NCBI GenBank assembly: GCA_965263455.1
Contig: CBDHHN010000004.1
Span: 1,736,001-1,800,000 of the forward strand
Reading direction: 5' to 3'
Length of the DNA: 64,000 nucleotides
DNA from: CADEDH01 sp965263455
GTDB taxonomy: Bacteria; Actinomycetota; Acidimicrobiia; Acidimicrobiales; SZUA-35
Part shown: piece by piece, positions 44,720 to 54,064 of the stretch
Position numbering within the stretch: position 1 is the first letter of the stretch
How the letters are laid out: each line of letters starts with the position of its first letter
Notes under the pieces: model-generated
Told to the model about the DNA's origin: nothing
Database searches by the model: none
The model's input: the letters and a program-made list of their open reading frames with translations, nothing else
Translations under genes and position numbers: made by a program

Positions 44720-45529
44720 ATGGCCGACGAGTTGACCGATCACGAGACCACCGATTCCGTCGGGGCGCCCGACGTGCCACCTCCCGGGCCGCCCGCCATC
44801 GAGTCCGGTGCGGCGGCCCAGTCGGTCGGGGCCGTCAAGGTCTACGGCCAGGGCGACACCGAGGTCCACGCCCTCCGCGGCGTCTCGGTCGGCTTCGCCG
44901 AGGGTGCCTTCACCGCCATCATGGGCCCCTCCGGCTCGGGCAAGTCGACCCTCATGCAGTGCATGGCCGGGCTGGACCGGCTGTCGGGGGGCGAGACGTT
45001 CGTCGGCGACGTCGCCCTGTCGACCCTGAACGACAAGGCCCTGACCGAACTCCGGCGGGACAAGATCGGGTTCATCTTCCAGGCCTTCAACCTGATCCCC
45101 ACCCTGAACGCGGTGGAGAACATGACGCTCCCCCTCGACCTGGCGGGCCGCAAGCCCGACCAGCAGTGGCTCGACCAGGTGGTCTCGGCCACCGGCCTGG
45201 GTGACCGCCTCGATCACCGGCCCAACGAGCTGTCCGGGGGTCAGCAGCAGCGGGTGGCCGTGGCCCGGGCCCTGGCCAGCCGGCCCGACATCATCTTCGG
45301 CGACGAGCCCACCGGCAACCTCGACTCCAAGACCTCGGCCGAGATCCTGAGCTTCATGCGGACCGCCGTCGACGACCTCAACCAGACGATCGTCATGGTG
45401 ACCCACGATCCCGTCTCGGCCTCGTACTCCGACCGGGTGCTGTTCCTCAGCGACGGCCAGATCGTCGACGAGATGACGTCGCCCACGGCCGACGCCGTGT
45501 TCGACCGCATCAAGTCGCTCGGGGGCTGA
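44720..45529 (+). CDS. ABC transporter ATP-binding protein, MacB/LolD type
   Basis: 269 residues. After a 40-residue acidic/Pro-rich N-tail: Walker A GPSGSGKST, Q-loop FIFQAFNLIP, signature LSGGQQQRVAVARAL, Walker B IIFGDEPTGNLDS, and switch VTHD. This is the LolD/MacB/FtsE-like branch that pairs with FtsX-type permeases. GGGAGCAGGG precedes the ATG; a start 27 bp earlier is less well supported. The permease gene follows after 2 nt, so both make one complex. Confidence 0.93.
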   Translation: MADELTDHETTDSVGAPDVPPPGPPAIESGAAAQSVGAVKVYGQGDTEVHALRGVSVGFAEGAFTAIMGPSGSGKSTLMQCMAGLDRLSGGETFVGDVALSTLNDKALTELRRDKIGFIFQAFNLIPTLNAVENMTLPLDLAGRKPDQQWLDQVVSATGLGDRLDHRPNELSGGQQQRVAVARALASRPDIIFGDEPTGNLDSKTSAEILSFMRTAVDDLNQTIVMVTHDPVSASYSDRVLFLSDGQIVDEMTSPTADAVFDRIKSLGG

Positions 45530-45531
45530 CC

Positions 45532-48330
45532 GTGACCATCGTCCGACTCGCCCTGCGGGGCATCCGGGCCAGCCTCGGCCGTCTCATCCTGACCACGGTC
45601 GCCATCGTGGCCGGCGTCGGGTTCGTCTCCGGCGCCTTCATCCTGGCCGACTCCCTGGAAGACACCTTCTCGGCCATCTTCGAAGGGGCGGCGTCCGGCA
45701 CCGACGCCCAGATCACGGTGGCCGACCTGGAGTTCGGTGACGACCTCCGGACCATCCCCGACTCGCTGGTCGACGAGGTGGCCGCCCTGCCCGAGGTCGG
45801 CGAGGCCACCCCGCAGGTCGGCATCGACCCCGGTGACAACTTCCGGGCCTTCATCGTCCAGGACGCCGAGGGCAACCCGGTGGAACCGGTGGGACCGCCC
45901 ATCATCACCTTCTCCTGGGACGGCGAGGACGTCGAGGACGCCATCACCCTGGCCGCCGGGGCACCTCCGGTCGGGCTGGACCAGGTGGCCATCAACATCG
46001 AGTACGCCGAGGCGGCCGGGGTCGAACCGGGCCAGCGGGTCACCCTCATCACCCCGGACGGGGATCGCGACTTCACCCTGTCCGGGACGTTCGAGATCCC
46101 GGTCACGGCCGGCGCCTTCTTCGTCGTGTTCGACTTCCCCTCGGCCCAGGTGCTCTACGACCGCGAGGGCCAGGTCGACGCCATCACCCTGAGCCGGGCC
46201 CCCGGCGTCGAGGTGGCCGACATGATCGCCGCCGTCGAGGCCATCGTCCCGGAGGAGGCCGCGGTCCAGTCCCAGCAGGAGGTGATCGACGAAACAAGCG
46301 CCGACTTCGAGCAGATCATCGGCATCATCCGCAACATCCTGCTCGGCTTCGCCCTGGTCGCGGTGTTCGTCAGCCTCTTCATCATCTACAACACGTTCGC
46401 CATCCTGGTGAATCAGCGGCTGCAGCAGATCGGCATGCTCCGCGCCGTCGGGGCCACCCGAGGCCAGATCCGGTTCTGGGTGCTGATCGAGGCCCTGCTC
46501 GTCGGCTTGATCGGCTCGATCATCGGCATCGTGTTCGGTCTGGCCGTGGCCCGGCTCATCCAGGCCGCATTCCAGGCCAGCGGCGGCTTCCCCGAGACCG
46601 AAACCGTGATCCGGCTGCGGACCATCTGGGTCTGTCTGGCCGTGGGTATCGGGGCGACGGTCGTCTCGGCCCTGCTCCCGGCCTTCCTGGCCGGCCGGGT
46701 CACCCCCATCGCCGCCATGCGCAACGAGTCACCCCGGCGCTCCTCGCTTCGTCGTCGCATCATCCTCGGTGCCGTCATCCTCGGCGTCGGTCTGCTCCTG
46801 CTCGGCCTGGGACTCACCGGATCGGGCGGATCGGTCACCTCCGTGGTGTCGTCCCTGGCCCTGGGGGCGATCCTGATCTTCGTCGGGACGGCCATGCTCA
46901 GCGTGCTGTTCGCCGGGCCGGTGGTGAACCTCCTCGGCCGCCCGGCCGTGCTCGGCGGAGCCCTGCTGCTGCTGGGCATCGGGCTGCCGCTGTTCCGGTT
47001 CACCGTGGGCGACGGCCTCCCGGGCGGGATCCTGGGCTGGATCACCTTCATCATCCAGGTACCGGTGACGATCATGGCCACGGTGACGGGCCTGTCGATC
47101 GTGCTCTCGGCCCTGCTCGGCCGCAGCGTCGGGATCGGCGGCTCGGCCGCCTTCCTCGAAGGGCGGCTGGCCCGCCAGAACGCAGCCCGGGCCCCGCAAC
47201 GCACGGCGGCCACCGCCACCGCCCTCACCATCGGCATCGCCCTGGTGTCGACCGTGGGAGTGATGGGCGAGTCGCTGATCGCCTCGTTCACGGCCACCCT
47301 CGACCGCTCCATCCGGGCCGACCTCTTCATCTTCGACGAGCAGGCCCAGAGCCCGTTCCCGGGTGACCTGGCCGACCGGGTCGAAGCCATCGACGGCGTC
47401 GGCGCCGTCAGCCGGTTCCGGTTCAACGAGATCCGCCTTCCCGCCAACGAGACCGCGGGGGCCGAAGGTGGAGACCAGGGCGAGGACGAGGACACCGGCG
47501 ATGTGGTGGCCATGGCCGCCTACGACGCCGACACCGGCGAGGACCTGATCCGGTTCGACGTCAGCTCGGGCTCGGTCGAGGGCCTGGTCGACGGGACCGG
47601 GATACTGGTCTTCTCCTCAGCCGCCGAGGACCGGGGCCTGGCCGTGGGCGACACCATCGACGTGGAGTTCCCCGACCTGGAGACCGAGACGCTGACCGTG
47701 GCCGGCATCTTCGAGGACAACGCCGTGCTCAACACCCCGTGGATCATCGACATCGGCCTCTACGAGCGACACATCTCCGTGAACGACGACGTGTTCGTGG
47801 CCGCCTCGGTGGCCGAGGGGGCCGACACCGATCCGGTCAAGGCCGAGGTGCTGGCCGTGGCCGAGGAGTTCGGCATCCAGGCCCAGGACACGGGCGAGTT
47901 CCTGGAGGGCCAGGAGTCCCAGGTCGACGGGCTGATCACCCTCATCAACTACCTGTTGGGCTTCGCCCTGGTGGTGGCCTTCCTCGGGGTGATCAACACC
48001 ATCGTGTTGTCGGTCATCGAGCGGACCCGCGAGATCGGCCTCCTGCGGGCGGTGGGCATGACCCGCCGCCAGATCCGGACCACCATCCGGTGGGAGGCCG
48101 TGATCGTCTGCCTGTTCGGGGCCTTGCTCGGCATCGTGCTCGGCATCATCTTCGCCGTCGCCGCGGTATCGGCCATTCCCGACGACATCATCTCCACCGT
48201 GGCCGTCCCCTACGGCTCGATCATGTTCGCCATCCTGGCCGCCGCACTGGCCGGTGTGGTGGCGGCGCTGCTCCCGGCCCGGCGGGCGGCCCGTCTGAAC
48301 GTGCTCGAGGCCATCGCCGACGCCGGTTGA
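45532..48330 (+). CDS. ABC transporter permease with two FtsX domains
   Basis: 932 residues. N-terminal helix (LILTTVAIVAGVGFVSGAFI), an external MacB-like periplasmic-core domain (~40-260), a FtsX membrane unit (ILLGFALVAVFVSLFIIYNTFAI to ~400), several more helices, a second external domain and a second FtsX unit at the C-terminus (YLLGFALVVAFLGVINTIV, ERTREIGLLRAVGMTRRQIR). Such transporters use ATP for mechanotransmission and export of lipids, peptides or antibiotics rather than import. Substrate unknown. GTG start 2 nt after the ATPase stop. Confidence 0.93.
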   Translation: MTIVRLALRGIRASLGRLILTTVAIVAGVGFVSGAFILADSLEDTFSAIFEGAASGTDAQITVADLEFGDDLRTIPDSLVDEVAALPEVGEATPQVGIDPGDNFRAFIVQDAEGNPVEPVGPPIITFSWDGEDVEDAITLAAGAPPVGLDQVAINIEYAEAAGVEPGQRVTLITPDGDRDFTLSGTFEIPVTAGAFFVVFDFPSAQVLYDREGQVDAITLSRAPGVEVADMIAAVEAIVPEEAAVQSQQEVIDETSADFEQIIGIIRNILLGFALVAVFVSLFIIYNTFAILVNQRLQQIGMLRAVGATRGQIRFWVLIEALLVGLIGSIIGIVFGLAVARLIQAAFQASGGFPETETVIRLRTIWVCLAVGIGATVVSALLPAFLAGRVTPIAAMRNESPRRSSLRRRIILGAVILGVGLLLLGLGLTGSGGSVTSVVSSLALGAILIFVGTAMLSVLFAGPVVNLLGRPAVLGGALLLLGIGLPLFRFTVGDGLPGGILGWITFIIQVPVTIMATVTGLSIVLSALLGRSVGIGGSAAFLEGRLARQNAARAPQRTAATATALTIGIALVSTVGVMGESLIASFTATLDRSIRADLFIFDEQAQSPFPGDLADRVEAIDGVGAVSRFRFNEIRLPANETAGAEGGDQGEDEDTGDVVAMAAYDADTGEDLIRFDVSSGSVEGLVDGTGILVFSSAAEDRGLAVGDTIDVEFPDLETETLTVAGIFEDNAVLNTPWIIDIGLYERHISVNDDVFVAASVAEGADTDPVKAEVLAVAEEFGIQAQDTGEFLEGQESQVDGLITLINYLLGFALVVAFLGVINTIVLSVIERTREIGLLRAVGMTRRQIRTTIRWEAVIVCLFGALLGIVLGIIFAVAAVSAIPDDIISTVAVPYGSIMFAILAAALAGVVAALLPARRAARLNVLEAIADAG

Positions 48331-48367
48331 TCAGCCGCCCGCTGGCACCAGGTCCAATACGATCGAC

Positions 48368-48373
48368 TAGCTT
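48368..48373 (+). promoter_or_regulatory. -10 element TAGCTT, leaderless start at 48382
   Basis: TAGCTT stands 8 nt before the ATG of the NUDIX gene. A second hexamer, TACGAT, lies about 10 nt further upstream. Confidence 0.5.
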
Positions 48374-48381
48374 GGAAGACG

Positions 48382-48837
48382 ATGGCTCCGCAGCGCAGCA
48401 GGCTGGCCGCCTACGGGTGGATTGAACGGGACGGGCTCGTACTCCTGTCCAAGATCGCGCCCGGTCACGACGGCGCCGGTCACTGGACCCTGCCCGGGGG
48501 CGGGGTCGAGTGGGGTGAACACCCCGAGCAGACCGTGCACCGGGAACTCCGCGAGGAGAGCGGCCTGGACGGGGAGGTCGCCGGCTTCGTCGGGGTCGAC
48601 TCGATCACGTTCGAACCGAACGAGCACAACGGCTACACCGACCTCCATGCCGTCCGCCTCATCTACCGGCTGACGGCCGACGGCAACCCCGAGGTCCAGG
48701 AGGTGAACGGCAGCACGGTCGACGCCGCCTGGATCCCCCTCGACAACCTGGACGACCTGCCGGTGGTCGACCTGGTGACCACGGCCCGACGGCTGGCGGT
48801 CAACGGCCACGTCCACCGGGCGGCCGCCGACCGCTGA
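48382..48837 (+). CDS. NUDIX hydrolase
   Basis: 151 residues. A complete Nudix box (GX5EX7REUXEEXGU) runs from GGVEWGE through RELREESGL near residues 45-67, on a fold opening LAAYGWIERDGLVLLSKIAPG. The enzyme should hydrolyse a nucleoside diphosphate linked to another moiety, with Mg2+. The C-terminal VNGSTVDAAWIPLDNLDDLP is common in this actinobacterial subgroup. Substrate not predictable. Confidence 0.9.
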   Translation: MAPQRSRLAAYGWIERDGLVLLSKIAPGHDGAGHWTLPGGGVEWGEHPEQTVHRELREESGLDGEVAGFVGVDSITFEPNEHNGYTDLHAVRLIYRLTADGNPEVQEVNGSTVDAAWIPLDNLDDLPVVDLVTTARRLAVNGHVHRAAADR

Positions 48838-48864
48838 CCCCGGAGACCGGTCGGGCCCGACCGG

Positions 48865-48870
48865 TAGCCT
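48865..48870 (+). promoter_or_regulatory. -10 element TAGCCT, leaderless start at 48878
   Basis: TAGCCT is 7 nt before the ATG of pgi. Confidence 0.6.
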
Positions 48871-48877
48871 GCAGCCC

Positions 48878-50497
48878 ATGGCCAACCCCGCCCCCCTCGA
48901 CGACACCCTGTCGCCGACCCCTCCCACCGACCAGCTCCCGGCCTGGGCCGACCTGGCCCGCCATGCCGAGGAACTACGCGACGTCACCATCCAGGACCTG
49001 TTCGCCCAGGACCCTGCACGCGGTCCGTCCCTGACCATCGACGCCGCCGGGTTGCACGTCGATCTGGCCAAAAACCGGATCACGTCCCGCACCCTGGAGT
49101 TGCTCGCCACCCTGGGCCGCCAGGCCGGGGTCGAGGCCCGGCGCGACGCCATGCTGGCGGGCCGGGCCATCAACACGACCGAGGATCGGGCCGTGCTCCA
49201 CACCGCCCTCCGCCGCCCGACCGGCACCGGCCCCACCTTGGACGGCACCGACGTCACCGTCGAGGTGGCCCGGGTCCTGGACGAGATGTCGGCCTTCGCC
49301 AACCAGGTCCGCTCGGGGACCTGGACCGGGGCCACCGGCCGGGCCATGGCCACCGTGGTCAACATCGGGATCGGGGGCTCCGACCTGGGCCCGGCCATGG
49401 CCTACCGGGCTCTGCGACCCCACAGCGACCGCAATCTCGACGTCCGCCATGTGTCCAACATCGACCCCAGTGACCTGCACGAGGCCCTGGTCGGTCTGGA
49501 TCCGGCGACCACCCTGTTCGTGGTGGTGTCCAAGACCTTCTCCACCATCGAGACCCTGACCAACGCCCGGTCGGCCCGGGCGTGGCTGACCGAGGCCCTC
49601 GGCCCCGACGCCGTGAGCCGCCACTTCGTGGCCGTGTCGACCAACGCCGAGTTGGTGGCCGAGTTCGGGATCGACCCGGCCAACATGTTCGGCTTCTGGG
49701 ATTGGGTCGGCGGCCGCTACTCGGTCCCGTCGGCGGTGGGTCTGTCGCTCATGATCGCCATCGGCCCCGACCGGTTCCGGGAGTTCCTGGAGGGAATGGC
49801 CGAGATGGACGAGCACTTCGCCACCGCCCCCCTGGAACGCAACCTCCCGGCCCTGCTCGGTCTGTTGGGCATCTGGTACGCCAACTTCTGGGGAGCCCAG
49901 TCGCACGCCGTGCTCCCCTACAGCGATCACCTGGCCCGGTTCCCGGCCTATCTCCAGCAGCTCGACATGGAGTCCAACGGCAAGGGGGTCGACCGCTGGG
50001 GTCGCCCGGTGACCGTCGACACCGCCCCCGTCGTCTGGGGCGAGCCGGGCACCAACGGTCAACACGCCTTCTACCAGATGCTCCACCAGGGAACGCGCCT
50101 CGTCCCGGCGGACTTCATCGGCTTCGTCGAGGCGACCGATCCCATCGGCGACCACCACGACCTGCTGATGGCGAACTTCTTCGCCCAGACCGAGGCGTTG
50201 GCCTTCGGCCGGGACCATGAGGACCCGCAGCGGGCCTTCACCGGCAACCGGCCCTCGACCACGATCCTGGCCCAACGGCTCGACCCCGCGACGCTGGGCC
50301 GCCTCATCGCCCTCTACGAGCACCGGGTGTTCACCCAGGGTGCGGTGTGGGGGATCAACTCCTTCGACCAGTTCGGGGTGGAACTGGGCAAGGTCCTGGC
50401 CACCGCCATCGCCCCCGAGCTGATCTCGACCGGCCCCCTCGCCCACGACTCGTCGACCAACGGGCTGATCGAGTTCTACCGCCGCCACCGGGCCTGA
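48878..50497 (+). CDS. pgi: glucose-6-phosphate isomerase
   Basis: 539 residues, normal for the large bacterial form. NIGIGGSDLGPAMAYRAL, VVSKTFSTIETLTNA, FGFWDWVGGRYSVPSAVGLS and GAVWGINSFDQFGVELGK are textbook signatures; the catalytic Glu in QLDMESNGK and the His in GTNGQHAFYQ are present. It interconverts glucose-6-phosphate and fructose-6-phosphate in glycolysis and gluconeogenesis. A single-gene unit with its own promoter-like hexamer and a strong hairpin after it. Confidence 0.97.
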   Translation: MANPAPLDDTLSPTPPTDQLPAWADLARHAEELRDVTIQDLFAQDPARGPSLTIDAAGLHVDLAKNRITSRTLELLATLGRQAGVEARRDAMLAGRAINTTEDRAVLHTALRRPTGTGPTLDGTDVTVEVARVLDEMSAFANQVRSGTWTGATGRAMATVVNIGIGGSDLGPAMAYRALRPHSDRNLDVRHVSNIDPSDLHEALVGLDPATTLFVVVSKTFSTIETLTNARSARAWLTEALGPDAVSRHFVAVSTNAELVAEFGIDPANMFGFWDWVGGRYSVPSAVGLSLMIAIGPDRFREFLEGMAEMDEHFATAPLERNLPALLGLLGIWYANFWGAQSHAVLPYSDHLARFPAYLQQLDMESNGKGVDRWGRPVTVDTAPVVWGEPGTNGQHAFYQMLHQGTRLVPADFIGFVEATDPIGDHHDLLMANFFAQTEALAFGRDHEDPQRAFTGNRPSTTILAQRLDPATLGRLIALYEHRVFTQGAVWGINSFDQFGVELGKVLATAIAPELISTGPLAHDSSTNGLIEFYRRHRA

Positions 50498-50507
50498 GTC
50501 GCCGAAG

Positions 50508-50541
50508 CGCCCCGGACCCGGTAGCCACCGGGTCCGGGGCG
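50508..50541. terminator. bidirectional 15-bp hairpin after pgi
   Basis: Perfect 15-bp stem (CGCCCCGGACCCGGT and its complement) with an AGCC loop, between the convergent pgi and lipoprotein genes. It has no T-tract. Confidence 0.75.
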
Positions 50542-50569
50542 GTCGGCCCGTGGTCGAACCGGTAACCGG

Positions 50570-51619
50570 TCAGGCGGCGCCGAGGAACTGACTCAGCTCG
50601 TCGGCGCTCAGGCACTCGAAGAGGATGAGGCCGAGCGCCTCGTCATCGGGCTGCTCACCGGCAAGGAAGCTCTCGAACAGACCCAGCTCCGACGCCTCGC
50701 GGTCGACGCAGGCGATGCTCTCGTCGGAGAGGGTGATCCCGTTGGCCGCGGCCTCCGCCGCGAACACGGCGCCGATGCTGACGCAGTCGAAGAGGGGACC
50801 GAAGACGGGGGTGGTCACCGTCGGCGGAAGATCCTCGAACTCGGCGTCGGGGTTCTCCACGAAGGCGGCCCAGAACGGCCGCATGACCTCGGGGTCGTCG
50901 AAGGCGGAGGCGATGCAGGAGTCGTCGACGGCGCCGGCCAGGGTCGGATCGGCGGCCAGGGTGCCGGTGACCGACGTGGCCCACACCTCGCCCGACACGC
51001 ACTCGGTCAGGGCGTCGATGAGGGGGCCCTTGGAGCGTTCGTCGACCGGTTGCTGCTCCTCGATGGCCGTCATGCCCACGAGCATGAGGGCACCGTCATC
51101 CTCGGCGAAGCGCTGACCGAAGCATGGGCCCATCTCGGGCGGGGCGGCGAGATCGGCCCCTTCGGCGAAGCCGTCGGCCACGAACGAGCCCAGCAGCTCG
51201 GGGCTGGCGCACTCGATGGTGAGCTGGGAGAAGGCGACCTGATCGTCGAACGACAGGCTGGTGAGCGGTGCGTCGTCGCCGGCGGCCACGATGGCCACGA
51301 ACAATGCGGGCCGGGTGAACAGCGAGCTGTTGACGCAGTCCTCGACCTCCGGCGGCACCTCGCCCGACACGGCGGTGGCGACCATGGCCTCGGCCTGTTC
51401 CGGACTGACCCCGGCCGGCAGTTCGATGTCGGCCAGATCGCCGGCGCCGACCGCCCCCTGGGGGTTCCCGGGGGGCCCGTCATCGGCGGCCTCGGTGCCG
51501 TCGCCCTCGGTCACGACATCGGTGGCGTCCTCGTCCTCACCCAGGATGGCGCCGACACACGCCGTGGTCAGCAGGGCGAGGAGGGCCACCAGGCCCAGGA
51601 ACGGAGTCTTCTTCAGCAT
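50570..51619 (-). CDS. lipoprotein with repeated cysteine-containing helical motif
   Basis: 349 residues. The signal MLKKTPFLGLVALLALLTTAC gives lipobox Cys21; GAGAG precedes the ATG. After an acidic linker the mature protein has about eight cysteines at broadly regular intervals, most in short similar helices: DCVNSSLF, ECASPELLGSF, PCFGQRF, ECVSGEVW, SCIASAFDDP, DCVSIGAVF, ACVDREAS, ECLSADEL. This looks like a tandem helical repeat stabilised by disulfides on the cell surface. I recognise no named family. It sits after the glycan operon but is separated by 95 bp. Confidence 0.8.
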   Translation of the reverse strand: MLKKTPFLGLVALLALLTTACVGAILGEDEDATDVVTEGDGTEAADDGPPGNPQGAVGAGDLADIELPAGVSPEQAEAMVATAVSGEVPPEVEDCVNSSLFTRPALFVAIVAAGDDAPLTSLSFDDQVAFSQLTIECASPELLGSFVADGFAEGADLAAPPEMGPCFGQRFAEDDGALMLVGMTAIEEQQPVDERSKGPLIDALTECVSGEVWATSVTGTLAADPTLAGAVDDSCIASAFDDPEVMRPFWAAFVENPDAEFEDLPPTVTTPVFGPLFDCVSIGAVFAAEAAANGITLSDESIACVDREASELGLFESFLAGEQPDDEALGLILFECLSADELSQFLGAA

Positions 51620-51714
51620 CTTGGCTCTCTCCCTCTCGGGGCCGGGTCGATGGCCCCGCCCGACGGTAGGTCGCAAACGTCGCGCCGCCGTCGCGGCCCG
51701 GTGTGACCAACGAC

Positions 51715-53025
51715 TCAGTCGAGCGTCGGGGCCGGGTCGCTCTCGGGGCCGGCCGTCATCGCCACCGGGCGGAGGTCGGTGGTGATCCCGTGGGCGGCGT
51801 CGTGGAACAGCCGGGCCAGGCGGGCCGATTCGATGTCGTTGTCGAACTCGGCCAGGACCCGCTCCCGGCCGGCTTCACCGAACCGGCGGCGCAGGTCGGG
51901 GTCGGCCACAAGCTCCAGCAGCCGCCCCGTCAGCTCATCGCCGTCGCCGGGGCGGACGATGTAGCCGTTGACGCCGTGGTCGACGAGCTCGCTCACCCCG
52001 CCGACCTGGGTCCCGACGACGGGAACGGCCGAACCCAGGGCCTCCATGAGGGTCACGGGCACGCCCTCGGCGTAGCTGGGGAGGACGAACACGTCGGTCT
52101 CGGCCAGGTGGGCCGCCACCTCGGCCTGGGACCGGTACCCGACGAAGTTCACCGACTTCTCCAGCCCCAGCTCCCGGGCCAGGGCCTCGAACCGATCCCG
52201 CTCGGGCCCATCGCCCACCACGGTGAGTTGGACCGCGGGATGACGCTCGACCACGGTGACCAGCGACTGGAGCAGGACCGACAGCCCCTTGAGCTCGGCC
52301 AGCCGGGCCACGAACAGCAGCCGGGTGCCCTCGCCCTCGTGCTCGACCGGGGTGAGCGCGGCGGCGTCGATCCCGCAGTGGACGATGTGGAGCCGGTCCA
52401 GCCGTTCGGGCGGGGTGAAGATGGCGGCCTGGCTCCGGCAGAACCAGCTGATGCACACGCAGAACCGGCAACGGGCCAGCTTCTCGTCCAGGCGCCAGGT
52501 GTAGGGCTCGAAGAAGATGCCGGGGCCGTGCAGGGTCAGGGAGAAGTCGAAGTCGCCGACCTCGGCCGCCAGCATGGCCACGGTGGCGCTGGAGTCGCCG
52601 AGGTGGTTGTGGAGGTGGGTCAGGCGGCGGCGCCGCACCTCGCGGGCCAACAACCCGGCCTCCAGGAAGTACACGAGCTGGTAGGCGGTGCCCCGCAGGC
52701 CCGACCGGCGGGTGGCCAGGGCCAGCCGGAGGGTGTCCAGGTAGCGCCGGGGGGACCGGACCAGCAGCCCCAGGTGGGCCACCAGCAAGGGCAGGGGCCG
52801 GAGGCGGGGGTAGAGGTAGGTGGTCGCCTCCCGCTCGGCCCGCTGCTCGGGGCCGACCATGTGTTCGTCGCCCGGTCGGCGGACGGCGAAGAAGTCGACC
52901 TCGACGCCCTGGCGGCGCAGGGCCGCCACCTCTCGCTGCATCCAGGTGTCGGTGGCCCGTGGGTACTCGCCGGTGAGGTAGGCGACCCGGGTCCCCGGTC
53001 CGGCCCGGCGCCTACTCCGGGCCAC
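51715..53025 (-). CDS. family 4-type glycosyltransferase
   Basis: 436 residues, GT-B fold. N-terminal RVAYLTGEYPRATDTWMQREVAALRRQG is typical of actinobacterial GT4 proteins; the C-terminal half has FVARLAELKGLSVLLQS, VGDGPERDRFEALA, FVLPSYAEGVPVTLMEALGSAVPVV (EX7E region) and GYIVRPGDGDEL. It transfers a sugar from a nucleotide sugar to a lipid or glycan acceptor at the cytosolic face. The GTG overlaps the end of the epimerase gene by 14 nt, third in the operon. Confidence 0.92.
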   Translation of the reverse strand: MARSRRRAGPGTRVAYLTGEYPRATDTWMQREVAALRRQGVEVDFFAVRRPGDEHMVGPEQRAEREATTYLYPRLRPLPLLVAHLGLLVRSPRRYLDTLRLALATRRSGLRGTAYQLVYFLEAGLLAREVRRRRLTHLHNHLGDSSATVAMLAAEVGDFDFSLTLHGPGIFFEPYTWRLDEKLARCRFCVCISWFCRSQAAIFTPPERLDRLHIVHCGIDAAALTPVEHEGEGTRLLFVARLAELKGLSVLLQSLVTVVERHPAVQLTVVGDGPERDRFEALARELGLEKSVNFVGYRSQAEVAAHLAETDVFVLPSYAEGVPVTLMEALGSAVPVVGTQVGGVSELVDHGVNGYIVRPGDGDELTGRLLELVADPDLRRRFGEAGRERVLAEFDNDIESARLARLFHDAAHGITTDLRPVAMTAGPESDPAPTLD

Positions 53026-54064
53026 CGTCGATCCCCTCCCCGGGCTCGGCCTCCTCGGCCCCCTCGGCCGCGCTGCGGCGGACGGCCTCGGCCAGGTCGT
53101 AGCGGGGCTCCCACCCCAGGAGGTCCTTGGCCTTGGCGTTGGTGTAGCGCAGGGGCTTGAACCGGCCGTGGAGCTTGTCGGGGACCACGATGCCGGGGAA
53201 CTTGGCCCGCCCCCCGACCATCAGCTTGTTGCCCTCCTCCAGGAAGCGGGCGGCGGCCCGCATCACGGGCCACGCCACCCCGACGGTCCGGGGTGCCTCG
53301 GCCACGGCGCCGACGGCGTCCACGTACTGCTGCTGGGTCGGCAGGTCGTCGTCGACCAGGTTGATGACCTGCCCGTCGACCGGGCTGTGGTCGCGGGCCA
53401 GGGCCTCGGCGGCGAGGATCATGGCCTCGGCCGCGTTCTCGACGTAGACCATGGGCATGGGCCCGCCGTGGCCGATGCGGACGAACAGCGGGCCCAGTTC
53501 GGCCCCGAGCAGTGCGTGCCACAGCTCCCCGGCCCCGTAGATCATGCCCGGGCGCAGGATCACGGTGCGGTTCTCGGGTACGAGACCGAAGTCGCGGTAC
53601 AACTCCTCCTGCAGGAGCTTGGTCTGGGCGTACTCGTCGCGGCCCTCGGGATCGATGTCGATGGGGGCCGTCTCGTCGAGGAGGGTGCCGGAGCGGATGT
53701 TGCGGTAGTCGTAGACGGAGAAGGTGCTCACCGCCACCAGGCGCCCGACCCCGGCCGTGGTCATGGCCCGCAGCAGGTTCTCGGTGGCGAGGACGGTCCC
53801 GGCGAACTGGCTGTGGAAGTCGCCGGCCTTGGCCGCCGCCAGGTGGATGACGCCGTCGACGCCGTCGACGGCGTCGGCCAGTTCCCGGGAGGAGCGGAGG
53901 TCGACCCGGGCCGTCTCGACGGACGGATCGTCGGCCATGGGCCCCAGGTCGTCGAGGTCGGCGGCGGGGCGGACCACGGCCCGCACCTTGTGGCCCCGGG
54001 CCACGGCGGCCGCCACCACGTGGCGGCCCACGAACCCGGTGGCTCCGGTGATGAACAGGATCAC
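53012..54064 (-). CDS. NAD-dependent epimerase/dehydratase (extended SDR)
   Basis: 350 residues. ITGATGFVGRHV at the N-terminus is the extended-SDR TGxxGxxG motif; YAQTK provides the YxxxK pair and VAVSTFSVYD the Ser/Thr. PGMIYGAGE and the later GRAKFPGIVVPDKLHGRFKPLRYTNAKAKDLLGW (in part) resemble sterol/nucleoside-sugar dehydrogenases. It should modify a nucleotide sugar or lipid-linked sugar. It overlaps its neighbours on both sides (ATGA with the upstream gene). Confidence 0.9.
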   Translation of the reverse strand: MILFITGATGFVGRHVVAAAVARGHKVRAVVRPAADLDDLGPMADDPSVETARVDLRSSRELADAVDGVDGVIHLAAAKAGDFHSQFAGTVLATENLLRAMTTAGVGRLVAVSTFSVYDYRNIRSGTLLDETAPIDIDPEGRDEYAQTKLLQEELYRDFGLVPENRTVILRPGMIYGAGELWHALLGAELGPLFVRIGHGGPMPMVYVENAAEAMILAAEALARDHSPVDGQVINLVDDDLPTQQQYVDAVGAVAEAPRTVGVAWPVMRAAARFLEEGNKLMVGGRAKFPGIVVPDKLHGRFKPLRYTNAKAKDLLGWEPRYDLAEAVRRSAAEGAEEAEPGEGIDGGPE

